DNA of 64,000 nt from Asterella californica. Lineage: Eukaryota > Streptophyta > Marchantiopsida > Marchantiales > Aytoniaceae. Shown here in pieces: positions 40,880 through 51,989 of this stretch. Where the stretch lies: NCBI GenBank assembly GCA_036924285.1, contig JAYKYS010000004.1:26630001-26694000 (forward strand). The letters are read 5' to 3'. Position 1 is the stretch's first letter. Each line of letters starts with the position of its first letter. The notes beneath the pieces are model-generated. The model made no database searches. It was not told the DNA's origin and was given only the letters and a program-made list of their open reading frames with translations. The position numbers were made by a program, and so were the translations under genes.

Positions 40880-43800
40880 ACTACCAATTACAATATCACA
40901 CAACTATTCACAAAGAAGCTCGGGAAAACGATCTTCCTGCTTCCAGGTTGCTTCTTCCGGTCTTCTCGATACCGTCTTCCCGAAGCGATTCTCGTCTTCT
41001 GGGGGTTTAGCTCGTCTTCTCACACCTCCAGAAGGCTGTCCTGCTTCGCAGAAGTCGACTAGTAACAGTCATTACACCTTATTCTCGCACTCACATTCCA
41101 ATCGGGTTAGATTAATCACAGGGTGTATGCCCCCTGTAGCCTTCCCAGGCTTCTGCCTACGGAAGTTGTCTTCCTACAGCACTACAACGACATTCACCTT
41201 CACGGAAGCTCAATAGAAGTATCGGAAGCTCACTAGAAAAAGGTAAGAAGATGGGGAAGATGGGAGAAGATGGGAGAAGATGGGAAGAAGAAGAAATCCA
41301 CGCAAGAGAAACCAGGATGAAAAAGGGCAATTAAGATTCCGACAGGCTTCTAGTCCGGATCCTGACTAACAAGCCATCCCTGCTTGTAATAGTTTGGGGA
41401 GGAAGACAACAAACGTGAGTACTGTGGCACCGTCTTCTACTCGAGGATGTCGTCTTCTGTTGCGGGAAGAAGTCTTCTTTCTTCTTCACTTCGCTGCTCT
41501 GACTGCTCTGTCTTCTGTGATCACTTACCCAGAAGACCGTTCGTACGTAGATCCCAAATGCTCTACTGAACGAGTCAAGCTACACTCCACAACTGTTGAC
41601 GTTCACCGCCACTCAAGAAGAACACTTCTCATGCACAATTGGGAGCGAATTCAATACATTCCACCATCCAGAAGACATGAGCGAAGCTGCTGCACTCAAA
41701 TCCACAATCTATTCCCCGAGAAGAAGTCACAATGACATTGGGAAGCTCACTCCCGCTACTTCCTGCGTCTACTCCTCGACACACCAGCCTAGCTAACAGG
41801 ACTGCACGAGGATGCCGTTCCCTGTTCCTGGACTGTCCACTACCTCTATCTACATCTTCGAACCACTGCTGGTGCGAGTATGCAGACCCCTCCTGTATAT
41901 TCCAAGACTATTCGTATGTTTCCAACAACGGGTGTAGTGTGCTAAGACTGTCTCTGCTCTAATGTGTCTCGCCTGCCTGTAGAATCGGTGTGTATGTTCA
42001 GTTACTGCCGAATTCTACAGAACTGGCAGAGCTCTCAGAGAGCTTTTCTCCTACCCTCCTATCCTACTTAACCATCTGCCTCGAGAGTCAGGGGAGGCGA
42101 CCACCAGGGAGAGAGAGAGAGCCGCTGACAAGAGGTTGTCACCTCACATGCATGCGGTCCCTCTTCCCAATTAGCCCTCCACTGTGTTGCTCCTACGCTA
42201 CCTATGCTGCCACATGGGGTCCTAACTATTTTTACATAGAAAACTGCCACCCTTAAGATAACATGTCCAATCCTACTAAATCTGGAAGTGTCAATTGAGT
42301 TTGCTAACTACTCTGATTGCTCGGTGGCAATCTCTACATGATTTGCTCCTACCGGAGCTACTACCTCGACTTCTGATGGACTGGGAAGCCCTGCACTTAC
42401 CTCGGGTACCACTGAGGTAGCTTCCCTCTCCTCGCTCTTCGCTGGCCCTGCTGTTTCTGCGGCTGCGTCTTCCTCGGCTTCGACTTCGGAAGACGGAATG
42501 GTCTTTTGGGAAGACGAGTCGAATGGTGCGTCTTCGGTCTTCTGAGGCACAGATGCAGTACTAGGGACCATGGCGATCTCATAGGGGTCCCGGGAAGTCG
42601 CTTCCTCCACGCGGAATACCTGGGAAGACGGCTCGTCTTCCTGTCTTCCGGGGCGTCTTCTGGAGTCTTCTCGTCTTCCAACGCTGTCACCACCAAGTGT
42701 ACAGCGAGATCGAACTCCTCCTTCTCCATTCCGGATCCAGTCGAGGGTGCTGGGGCTTGGGAAGATGCGGTTGCAGGTGTCGGAAGTGAGGGAAGACCAT
42801 AAAGTGTCTTCACTCCTTCTATCTGTCTATCCAGGTACCTGAACATGCTATCTCTGCATTCCACCAACCTCGTCTTGGACCCGCTGTCCCATTCCCTAGC
42901 TAAGGTAAGTAACTTCTTACCCGCGGTGAAGTTGAACTTCTTCCGAAGCGCTTCTACCGACTGAGCTAGCATCTTCCGAGCACGAGCTTCCGTTGCTTCC
43001 CTCTGCGTCTTCTCCACTGCAGCTCGCGCTTCTGCGGCTTCTCGCTGCATCTTCCAAGTGGTCTGCTCTTCTACGAGGGCAGTGATCTTCTCCCGTACTC
43101 GGAGAACTTCCTGATCACGCTGCTGCACTCGCGTCTGCAACTCTTGGTTGCTCTTCCGAAGTTGCATCGACTCCTTGGCAGAAGCGGCTGCTTCCGCCTT
43201 GTACCTGGCTGCAAGCTTCTCCGTGGTGCGGAGACTAGCTTCCAGCGACTCCGTCTTCTGCTGGCTGTCTTCCTGTCGCAGCAAGGTGCGCAGGCCGAAT
43301 CCAGGCTGTAAGGGCTTCTCCTGTGCCCTCGCTCTCCTTTCCAGCAACTCCATAGCGGGCTGGATCTCCTTCTGGAAGTAGGCACTGAACTCCTCCAGTC
43401 GTCTTCCTGCAGAAGACAAGTTCATCCCCACCACTCGCTCGATGGTGTCGACTTCGTCTTCCAGAAGCAAGGGAGCCTCTTCCACCACTACGGCCTTCAT
43501 CTTCTGCGCACAAGAAGAAGCTACTCTTCTCATCTTCCGGGGTGGAAGACTCCTCGTGGCAGGAGCGGCTCTCCTCTTTGCGCTTCCTCGCATCGCAGTA
43601 GGAGTACCCATCCATCCTTCGTCTTCTGGAGTCTTCGGAAGACTCCCAGGTGTTACAGAAGCTGTCTTCTGCTCCGATCGGATACTCAACAAGTCTTCCT
43701 CCGAGTCCGACTCCGATCTTGAATGGATGAGGGAGATAGTGTCCTCGGTACACTTCTGTGACCCATCTTCCTCACTGGCGTGGCGTCTTCCGACCCACTA

Positions 43801-46430
43801 GACTCGTCTTCCCTCACCAGAAGCGTCTTCTGGTGAGAGCCGGGTCTCAGCTGTGGCATCAGAGTGGGAGGGGGCGTTGCTGCTGCCTCTCGGTCATCGT
43901 CTTCCGAGGTATCCTCCTTCACCTCCTGTCGCTCCGTTGGCCCATACACTGCCAGCTGATCTTCCCTAAGATCCCCCATGGCTACATACAAGTAGCAGAA
44001 GAAGGGCGTCAGATGTCCTCCCGCCGGGGTACCCAAGTATGCTAGCTCCGTCTGTACATAGTTGTGGATGTACGCGCCCCAGTAGATTGGCACTCTGTCA
44101 TCCCACACTGATTCCAGGAACTCCACGTCTTGATCTCCTAAGTACCTCGTCTTCTGCGCTTTTCCCTTGGGGAAAAGATGCAGAAACAACTTCGCCAGAA
44201 GTCGCTTCTTCGGCTCCCGGTAAGACTCTATCTTCCAACCGTTCCTCCCTTGCATGTCTTCCACGAAAAGACAGGTGGTACTCCCAGGCACATGCCATGA
44301 ACTCACAATCCTAGGCAAGATCTTCTTCTCGTACCAATATCCTCGGTTCTCGGTCTCAGGCCTGTGAAACGCCTTACGCCACCAGTCTTCTGTCCAGGAA
44401 GATGATCTTCCCCGAGCAACTCCTGCCTTTGCATGTACACGGTTACGCGGTGGTAACGCGGCCCATACCTCCTCCAGAAGCCCTTGATCTGCGAGGTTCC
44501 AGTCCCACAGGAAGAAGTCGAGACCCAACTCCTTGAGGAAAGGAGTGGCCTCGGCCAATTCTGTAGCTGGTAACACCAAGCCTCGCGGATGCATCGACAT
44601 ACCTGGAAGATCTGCTGCACTAAACCACAAGCACCTACTATGAGCTGAAGGCTCAGTCCTTCCCGAGTGCCCACAGTCTAGCTTCCACTCTCAGAAGACG
44701 AAACTAGTCTTCCAGAAGACAGCTACTCCGTCTTCCGGGATTCTAACAGTACTTCCTAGATAGCTCTCGTCTTCCGAGCTATATCTAAACAATCCTATCT
44801 AAGCAAGGCCTCGCATGGATTACCAAGAAGACAACCCACCTTGCATTACATCCTACTTCCTATCAGAAGATACAAGATATGCGAGAAGTAGAGTATGAGA
44901 AAGGTTCAGAAGATGGTTGCGGGCTCCTGCGGTGACAGTGACCTCCCGAAGTCAGACTTCCCTTCACTGGTCTCACCTGTCTTCTTCTTCCTACGCGCAG
45001 TCTATCCTCACAACAGACTCAAGACATGTGCACTCTGTTCTTCTGACTTCTCACCTCTCATACGCACTCAGAAGAAGTTTGCTACATGATGGGAAGACAT
45101 GACCCTCGACCATTCTCTCCGGATTCTGCCAGCAATACTTCTCACAACTCTCTTCTAAGTTCGGGAAGAAGAAGGAATAGGCTGCTAGGGGTCAAACAAA
45201 AGAGACCCGAAATGGACCCTCACGTCTTCTCGCTCATCTTGCCAGCCTTTCAGTCTTCTAGTCTCTCTAGGCAGATGTGGAGTTGAGAAGCTTGGAAGAT
45301 CGGGAGGCACAGGTCTAGTTCCCGAGTTCTAACTTCTCGAAATAACACAACAACTCACCACACCACTCAGGCTTCGTACCAAGGCGCTCTAAACACAAAA
45401 GCAAAGCAAATCCACTCTTGATACGAATTATGTTCAGTCGACTTCCGAAGACAGTCTTCCGAAGATGTCTTCCGAAGACAGTCAAGTTCAAGAAGCGTCT
45501 CTGAAGATGTTCCCATCTTCCGAATCGTCTTCTATTCCAAGTTTCGGGGGTAGAGAGGTAAGGGGGTAGAGAAATTGATAGTTGGGTTCGCCAATTTGAA
45601 GACTAGGGGTAGGGAAGCTCGAATTGAGCTCGGGAAGAAGCAAGGAGATATCTTGACAGAAATTGGGCAGCGCTTCCGCGCCCAATGTCTCAACCAGAAA
45701 GAATGGGGGGTGAGGTAATCGATCAGGCTGCCTGCCCACAATCAAGGAAGCGCTGGGAGTACCAAGAAAATGACGAGAAGAAGTGGGAAGGGGAAAAGAA
45801 CAGGGGGAAGAACCTCTACAGTCTTCTTCGGCTCGCGAGTTGCCTTCGACCTCCACGCGCTTCTGGTTCTTGTACTAGCTTCCAATGCGACTCCTCTCGA
45901 ATGCGCCTGCTGTCAATTTCAGTCCACACCTCGATTCTACCTTCGCTTCTACTCGCCACTCTCCACTGTCAACTTCTCGGAAGCTCCACAGAAATGTCTT
46001 CGCTGTCTCTGCTGTTTGTGCTCCCGCAATCCGATTTCACCCTTCGCCTAGCTGCCAACTTACTCTCTCCTACCTCGATGTCTAACTCGATTCCTCTCTC
46101 AATGCTAGCTCGAAGTTCACTCTCTCAATCGATCTTCTTCAGGCGCACTGTGCTGCGGGAAGTTGGAAGGTGGCTAATGTGCTTCCTCACGCATCTTCCT
46201 CGCAGATTAGGGGTTTCAACCCTAGGTGTCTTCTTCGACCTACCTACCACCTGGGTGCTTACTTAGTAGGTACACCTACTTGTTTACCCGAAAACTCGTG
46301 GTCAGGCCTTCGTGATCGCTGTCTTCCGGAAGACAGGTGTCTTCCGCCGTCTTCTCATCTTCTGAAGACGCAACTGAGAAGATGATCTTCCGAAGACGGT
46401 CGTCTTCTGAAGAAGTCAACTTCTTATTAC
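40880..46430. mobile_element. Nested block saturated with GTCTTC/GAAGAC
   Basis: A GC-richer segment interrupts the copia gag. The hexamer GTCTTC and its complement recur at extraordinary density in both coding and non-coding parts: I count 10 in 42,481-42,690, 5 in 45,421-45,540 and 7 in 46,321-46,410, where chance gives roughly one per 2 kb. Many copies are arranged as short palindromes such as CTTCCGGAAG. It holds one long broken ORF on the minus strand. No LTR pair, terminal inverted repeat or target duplication could be fixed, so its class and exact ends are open. Confidence 0.55.
42397..44630 (-). pseudogene. Coiled-coil ORF, unrecognised, split by a frameshift
   Basis: Two minus-strand frames meet at about 43,690: 44,630-43,686 (314 codons) and 43,692-42,397 (431 codons). 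Neither starts with ATG at its edge (both edges are TTG), and together they read like one protein with a frameshift. The first has a globular Trp-rich part (FFLWDWNLADQGLLEEVWAA, HLTPFFCYLYVAMGDLREDQ) and an acidic tail. The second is basic, then a long heptad-like coiled coil (about residues 120-280, with KSNQELQTRVQQRDQEVLRV). I do not recognise the family. From its setting it is probably an ORF of the nested transposon, comparable to the variable first ORFs of plant elements, but that is inference. Confidence 0.5.
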
Positions 46431-46559
46431 AAACAGCTCTTAAGATCATCTTCCTGTTAAGAAAGACGTAACCTTAAGTAACAACGCTTCTTCAGTTATA
46501 TAAACAAGTCATTATTCTTAAAAATTTCAAAAATTCGTGCATCCTGTAATTTGTGGGCA

Positions 46560-47080
46560 CCACAAGGAGTTCTCTTGTTGAAATTAAAGTGATGAACTGC
46601 TTGTACTCAGCAGGAATCCTTGCAATATGCCCTTGATCAAGACAATGAGATCAATCTCGATTTGATAGAGGACAATTGATCTACGCGCTGTTTGACATGG
46701 TTTACATAGTCGTTTATGCACATCGACCCCTTCTCATGGTGTTGAACTGCTACAACAATTGCAGCTTCCGCGTCTCTGTTCTTGACTGAAACAGTCGCAT
46801 GAGTGCATCCCAAGCTTTCTTGGAGGTATCACAGTCCTGGATGTGACAAATCATCAATGTTGAAACTGTCAGTGCGGTGTAGTGAATCGTCTGGTAAGAT
46901 CACTTCTTCCACTCTTTGAAACGCGTCGAAAACAAATACATAAGACGCTTTCTCCTCCTTAGTGATAAGATCTCATAGACCTTGTCCTTGCAAGAAAGTC
47001 ATCATCTGGAACTTCCACACTTGGTAGTTGTTTTTGTCGAGCTTCTTTCCAATGATGAAAGACACAGACTCTGTCATAGA
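46560..47080 (-). pseudogene. Copia gag N-terminal remnant
   Basis: From an ATG near 47,080 the minus strand reads MTESVSFIIGKKLDKNNYQV then WKFQMMTFLQGQGL, a stop, and a VFDAFQRVEE stretch. This is the usual copia gag opening (NYxxWKxxM). It is broken by stops. It lies between the 5' LTR and the nested block, in the expected place. Confidence 0.75.
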
Positions 47081-47792
47081 TGCAATCGAGAAATTACAAT
47101 GTTATGTATGCAAAAAAACCTCACAGAACTTCCACGAAACTCGTCTGTTCTTACCTCACGATCAATAATGGTCACAAGTCACAAAAGTGACAACTATGTG
47201 CACTCCTTCTGCATCGAGAATGAAGAAAAACATGTCTGCGAACGATAGATATATAAAACTGAGCGAAAAATGTCGAAAAGATAAACCAAGAAAGATAGAA
47301 ACTAGACCAATGAGGTCAGAAATGGACATATAATACTTTGAAATGTCACAAACTTTTTACCATAAACCCACTCTAATCAGACCAGTATTTGTTTTGGACT
47401 CAAGTCCTAAAACTTTCGATTTGGTCAAAAAAGATATGTTTGAAAATCTGCCGTTGGAAAGCTCCAAATTGACTGAAACTTGGCCGAATATATAATTCAC
47501 ATCTTATGAACAAGAAAACCTTTTTAAGACTGGTCGATAAATTTCAGCAAGAAAAAATCTTCTAGGTCTTCGAAATCACGTTCAAAATTTTCAATGACGA
47601 AAGAAACGATTTCATCTTACCCGAACACATCAGCAAGATAGTGTTCAACATCAAGCACAACTCCAGCTGCTCTCTCATGTACTTCTCTATGCACAAACTC
47701 CATCTTGCTCATCAACAAAAGACACATGTTCTCTACCGCCGTTTACCGGAGCTTCAGTCGCTGGCTTCACTGTCATCACTGCTATGATATCA

Positions 47793-48026
47793 TGTAGAGA
47801 GATCGATACTTCTAAAAAGACACCCCAAGAAGAAAGAGCAAGTAGAAAAGGAAGTAAAAAGGAATGAGACGAGAGAGACTTCGTCTCTCCATGTATATAT
47901 AGTGGGGAGTGAGTACAAAGGAAACCTTAATGGTGGGTTAGCTCTTTAACTAACTGTATGTAACAACCCCAATTACTCCGGCTGGTATTAGTCGTCGATC
48001 TTCTAGAGCTTGAGACTAGATCAACA
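47793..48026 (-). repeat. Copia 5' LTR
   Basis: On the minus strand runs from TGTTGATCTAG to CTCTCTACA. It is followed by TGATATCATAGC, which resembles the initiator-Met tRNA primer site (consensus TGGTATCAGAGC) with a few changes. Homologous to the other two copia LTRs. Confidence 0.82.
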
Positions 48027-48031
48027 ACAAT

Positions 48032-51000
48032 CACTTCCGATAGCAACCGAAAAGACTTTAGATGAAATATTTTGTCTAAACACTCAAAGGTCATGCTACT
48101 CTTCTTCAAAAAACTCTACATTTGGAATTTTTTTGACATCGACGTCTTGATCTATTGAGGATTATAGAGACTATTGGGATATCTGAGATCTTGGGATCAT
48201 ATGATCCATTCGAGTTGTCCAGAATACAGACTCCTCGGATACTAGAAAATCTAGTCTTTGCTATAAGTATCATTTCATGTAGTCCTACTTAGTACTGACA
48301 TGATCTTATTCTTACTACTTACTCTAGTAGTACTACTGCATGTACCATAAGGTTGTGGCGTGCATAAACTGCATTTGTCTTAGAAAATCTTTGGAGAGAT
48401 CCGATGGATATGCTCGAAGAATGAGAGTTCGAGACTGGAGTTTTGAACCCAAAATATTCTGAGAATAAAACCAAGAACGGTAGCCGTGGGTATGCTTGAT
48501 GCTATTTATAAATCTATAAATATTAATTACAAATTAAAAATTGAGCCAAGGTGAAAAATAACAGTCCTCTCTAATTGTTAAATGTGAAGCGGTCCCAGAG
48601 TTGCGAGGAGTGAAATAAATAACCCGTAAGCGTAATGCGTAAACACGCGTTTCTAGAAGTATATAAAAGCTATAATGTTATGGTTTTCAAAAAATGATTA
48701 ATAAAAGACTCATCTGCATTCTAACTGTACATTCAGTGTATATCCTTGTGCATTACTATGATGATAGTGCGCATACTTGAAAAAGTGATTTGATGAAGGA
48801 AATATATTGATGAAGGGTGGACGTTACTTAACATCTTATCAAGACAAAAATTTTATATTGCTCGAGTTTGACATTCTGAACTTAAACCATTATGACGTAA
48901 TATATATACTAAAATTATAATATTAAATAACTTTAGATAATTTTATAAATCAATAGAGGTGATCTATAATACAAATATTATAAAGGAGAAAAGAAATTTA
49001 AACTTAAAATAATATATAATTATATAAGAAAGAGAATAATATATAATTAATATGGGAATATGAAAAACTTAGGAAAATAACTATGTACGCAAAATATTTT
49101 AGTTTACTTGTTACCTCTTTCTGTTGGCGTCTACCTTTTATTTCTATTTGTTCTTATTCTTATTTACCTTGTGAAATAATGAAGTTCAATAACATATTTA
49201 CAATGAAAATTATAAAGTTATTAAGAAATTATCTCAACTAGTGTGGAAAAGGAAGAACTAACAGAAAATTGTTAAACACTAGTTTGAGTAATGTTTAATA
49301 TATTATTTAATAGATATCGTTCTTGCTTCATCATAAGATTCAAACCTAAAAGAGACTTACACTCTCATCATGGTTTGTATCTTAGTTTTACAAATGATGT
49401 TTTAAGTTTGAAATATTATTTCAGATTCTTTTAGAATATATATATTATTGTAACAATGAATAATAACTAACATTTAAGACCTGCTATTATGCACAAATGA
49501 ATGAAATACACAAACACGAATGAAATTTGAATATTTCTGCATATACATGAAATTCAATATTGGTATTTTTTGGATCATGCTTTGAATATTATTAATTATT
49601 AAAGATACTAAAAATAAATAATTTATAAAATAATTTATGATCTGTGAGGATACGAGATTGTATTGCACGGGCTTTCACACTCTCATCGACCTCAAGACTA
49701 GTATGTATCTAGAACTCCAGTGACATCAGTGATCAAGTTGATGACAACAAGAAAAGCTTCATCACAAAGCCAACAGTTGGCTTTGAGATATTACATAGAC
49801 CTAGACAAAAAGTGAAGAGTGCCTACTAGAAAAAGTGCTTTGAATTCTGAATCCACACGGGCCTGGGATTTCAAATATCATTGATCCCAATTAAATCATG
49901 ACACAAATGAAACCCACTGAAGTTAGTTGACAAAGCTTTCAAATAATGAAAGATAAGGTATGCAAAGCAATAAGTGAAGCTCTCACAATATCCTCATGAA
50001 GTTACATACGAAGGTTTACATGCAAAAATATTGCTTTGAAAAAGCATATGTACAAAGCCTTCCCCATGTAGAATCTGCAAAGCCTGATCTCAAAGAGAAT
50101 CCTGGAGTAGCTATCATCTAGATAATCATAAAAGCAATGTTCGTGGAACTCGAGGACGGAGTTTGCAGAAACCAAAATCCAACCTCCAAAAAGAGTAAAA
50201 ACTCGATAGACATGCGAATGAACAAAATTATTTCATTTCAGTGGTTCTGTACATTATGTCTTAACAAGAAAATAACATGCAATATGAAATTTGCTAAGTA
50301 GCTTCAACTTGTGCCATGTACACAACATGATATGCATTTGGATTCAAGCAAACAAAACAAATCTACATGCAATATCATATAGAGTCTTAGGCATCAAAGT
50401 AATGACTCACACCAACTCATTTCAAATCTTTTCTAATCTCTACTAGAAGCAATGAAATCTTTCATCGAGACCGAGATAACTATGATGATGGTTGACTTGA
50501 TGAATACTTCTTTCTTTTCATCTCAAAATTACTTCGTCTAGTGAAACCACAAGATTATCGTATGCACGACGGGATCCTCTATGATAGATCGGTTGACTAT
50601 GAGAGTGTCATCCACTTCGGTAGAAAACTTGAAACTCGTTGACATACAAGGCAGATGGATGGATGCTCGTTGTCCATACAAACTGTAAAACAAATCTACA
50701 TCTACATTAAGAAATTCATGAGGTAGTTTTTGCTATCTTGTGCTCAACTCAATGAAGCGTAAGAAGGATTGTCTGATTGAGTGTTCCAATCTTTCACCTT
50801 CTTGTAAAAGACGACATATGTCACCTATCTGGTTCTGATATGAGTGATTGATCACCACCCTCGTTCTCACATCATCTCTTGGATGTGAAGCCATTTCACC
50901 TCGGTTGTCATGATTTGTTCCTTCCCAACTAGAGCTTCACATTCTTCTCATTCTATTTTTTTGCATTTGATGCTTCTAATGAAATGCGGCATCTCGTCAA

Positions 51001-51307
51001 GAGATTACCTAGATTCATGTTGTTTGTCTCACATACTGGTGGTGACATTATCCATAACGGACAAGAAGGTGGCAGAATCAACACCACTGTTGCCAACATT
51101 ACTTCAACGATGTATATGTTGAGATATCTCTCGTGGCTAGTTGTGGAGAAGAGAACTGAATTTTAGTTCAGTGAAGGTTGAATTTTTCCAGTTGGCATCG
51201 GAAGAAATGCTCGGAAGGTGAAGGAAGAACCCTTGATCGATTCTCGATGTAGAATCGAAAGAAAGTCAAATTCAGGTCAAGTTTGGCTATCGGATGACAG
51301 TTCAAGT
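48032..51307. other. AT-rich spacer
   Basis: No gene recognised. About 48,580-48,660 resembles the core of the dispersed hairpin family (GGTCCCAGAGTTGCGAG, ATAACCCGTAAGCG). A small palindrome AAAGCCAACAGTTGGCTTT lies near 49,765. Frames at 50,910-51,166 carry no known domain. Confidence 0.4.
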
Positions 51308-51708
51308 TGTCGTGCGCATACACATCGCTACACAACATACATCGCTGTCAGAGGTACACCACACATACACATAACACATGGACGATGTCATACACATACA
51401 CAAGTGTACCACAATAATCTGAATACAGAGATTACCATCTCCAACACCACCACAAGGATTACTCACAAACGGTCAAGCCAAACCCACTCTAAACGCGAAG
51501 AGAATCCGGGTTACACTCAACTAGACTATCCACCATAGCCTGGAGCTTGAAGGCTCAACTCAAAGAACTAAGGCCTCCAAGCCCTACCTGCGAAGTTTAC
51601 CCCTAGTGGGCTCTCTCCCCAACTCGCCCTAACGGCACTAACGGCCTTACCGGGATGCGCCACTTCGCACTCGGTCAACCTAGCCGAGGGGCCCAAACTG
51701 ACATGACA
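51308..51708 (-). repeat. 3' LTR of the gypsy element
   Basis: 401 bp; in sense direction TGTCATGTCAGTTTGG ... GCGCACGACA, with TGTC/GACA ends. Made of module B (51,415-51,708) and module A (51,308-51,415). The same B-A order is seen in the old solo LTR at 14,668-15,027. Confidence 0.85.
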
Positions 51709-51710
51709 GC

Positions 51711-51818
51711 TGTCGTGCGCATACACATCGCTACACAACATACATCGCTGTCAGAGGTACACCACACATACACATAACACATGGACGATGTCATACACAT
51801 ACACAAGTGTACCACAAT
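51711..51818 (-). repeat. Extra copy of LTR module A
   Basis: A 108-bp copy identical, as far as I can see, to 51,308-51,415, placed between the polypurine tract and the 3' LTR with two bases (GC) between. The module is missing from the 5' LTR at 61,108. Confidence 0.9.
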
Positions 51819-51834
51819 CGCCCCCCTAACTGGC
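51819..51834 (-). promoter_or_regulatory. Polypurine tract
   Basis: Sense-strand GTTAGGGGGGCGA directly next to the extra module A. Such a tract primes plus-strand DNA synthesis and normally abuts the first base of the 3' LTR, which makes the location of module A notable. Confidence 0.6.
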
Positions 51835-51989
51835 GGTTAGGTCCCTCTAACTCCAGATAGCTCCATATCCCAACTACGTGATACACACCTTCATGGGTGC
51901 AAGGATCAGGAGGCCGGGTGCTACATTGCCCCATCGTTAGTCGCCTGTCTGCAATCCATACCACGCAAAGATCTAATCGACTATCTCCG

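Larger units (their letters stand above)
36947..48026 (-). mobile_element. Old Ty1/copia element with nested insertion
   Basis: Bounded by related LTRs at both ends in minus orientation. The flanking 5-mers ACAAC (left) and ACAAT (right) are near-identical, as expected for a target duplication that has since mutated. In transcription order (right to left): 5' LTR, gag remnant around 47,080-46,560, a foreign GC-richer block (about 46,430-40,880), gag/integrase remnants, scrambled reverse transcriptase and integrase pieces, 3' LTR. The LTRs are clearly diverged, so the insertion is old, and no reading frame is intact. Confidence 0.8.

Noticed and set aside
45488..46385. ORFs on both strands (up to 193 codons) in the right part of the GAAGAC block
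   Set aside because: They arise from the skewed composition and repeated hexamer; no domain, and they overlap one another on both strands.
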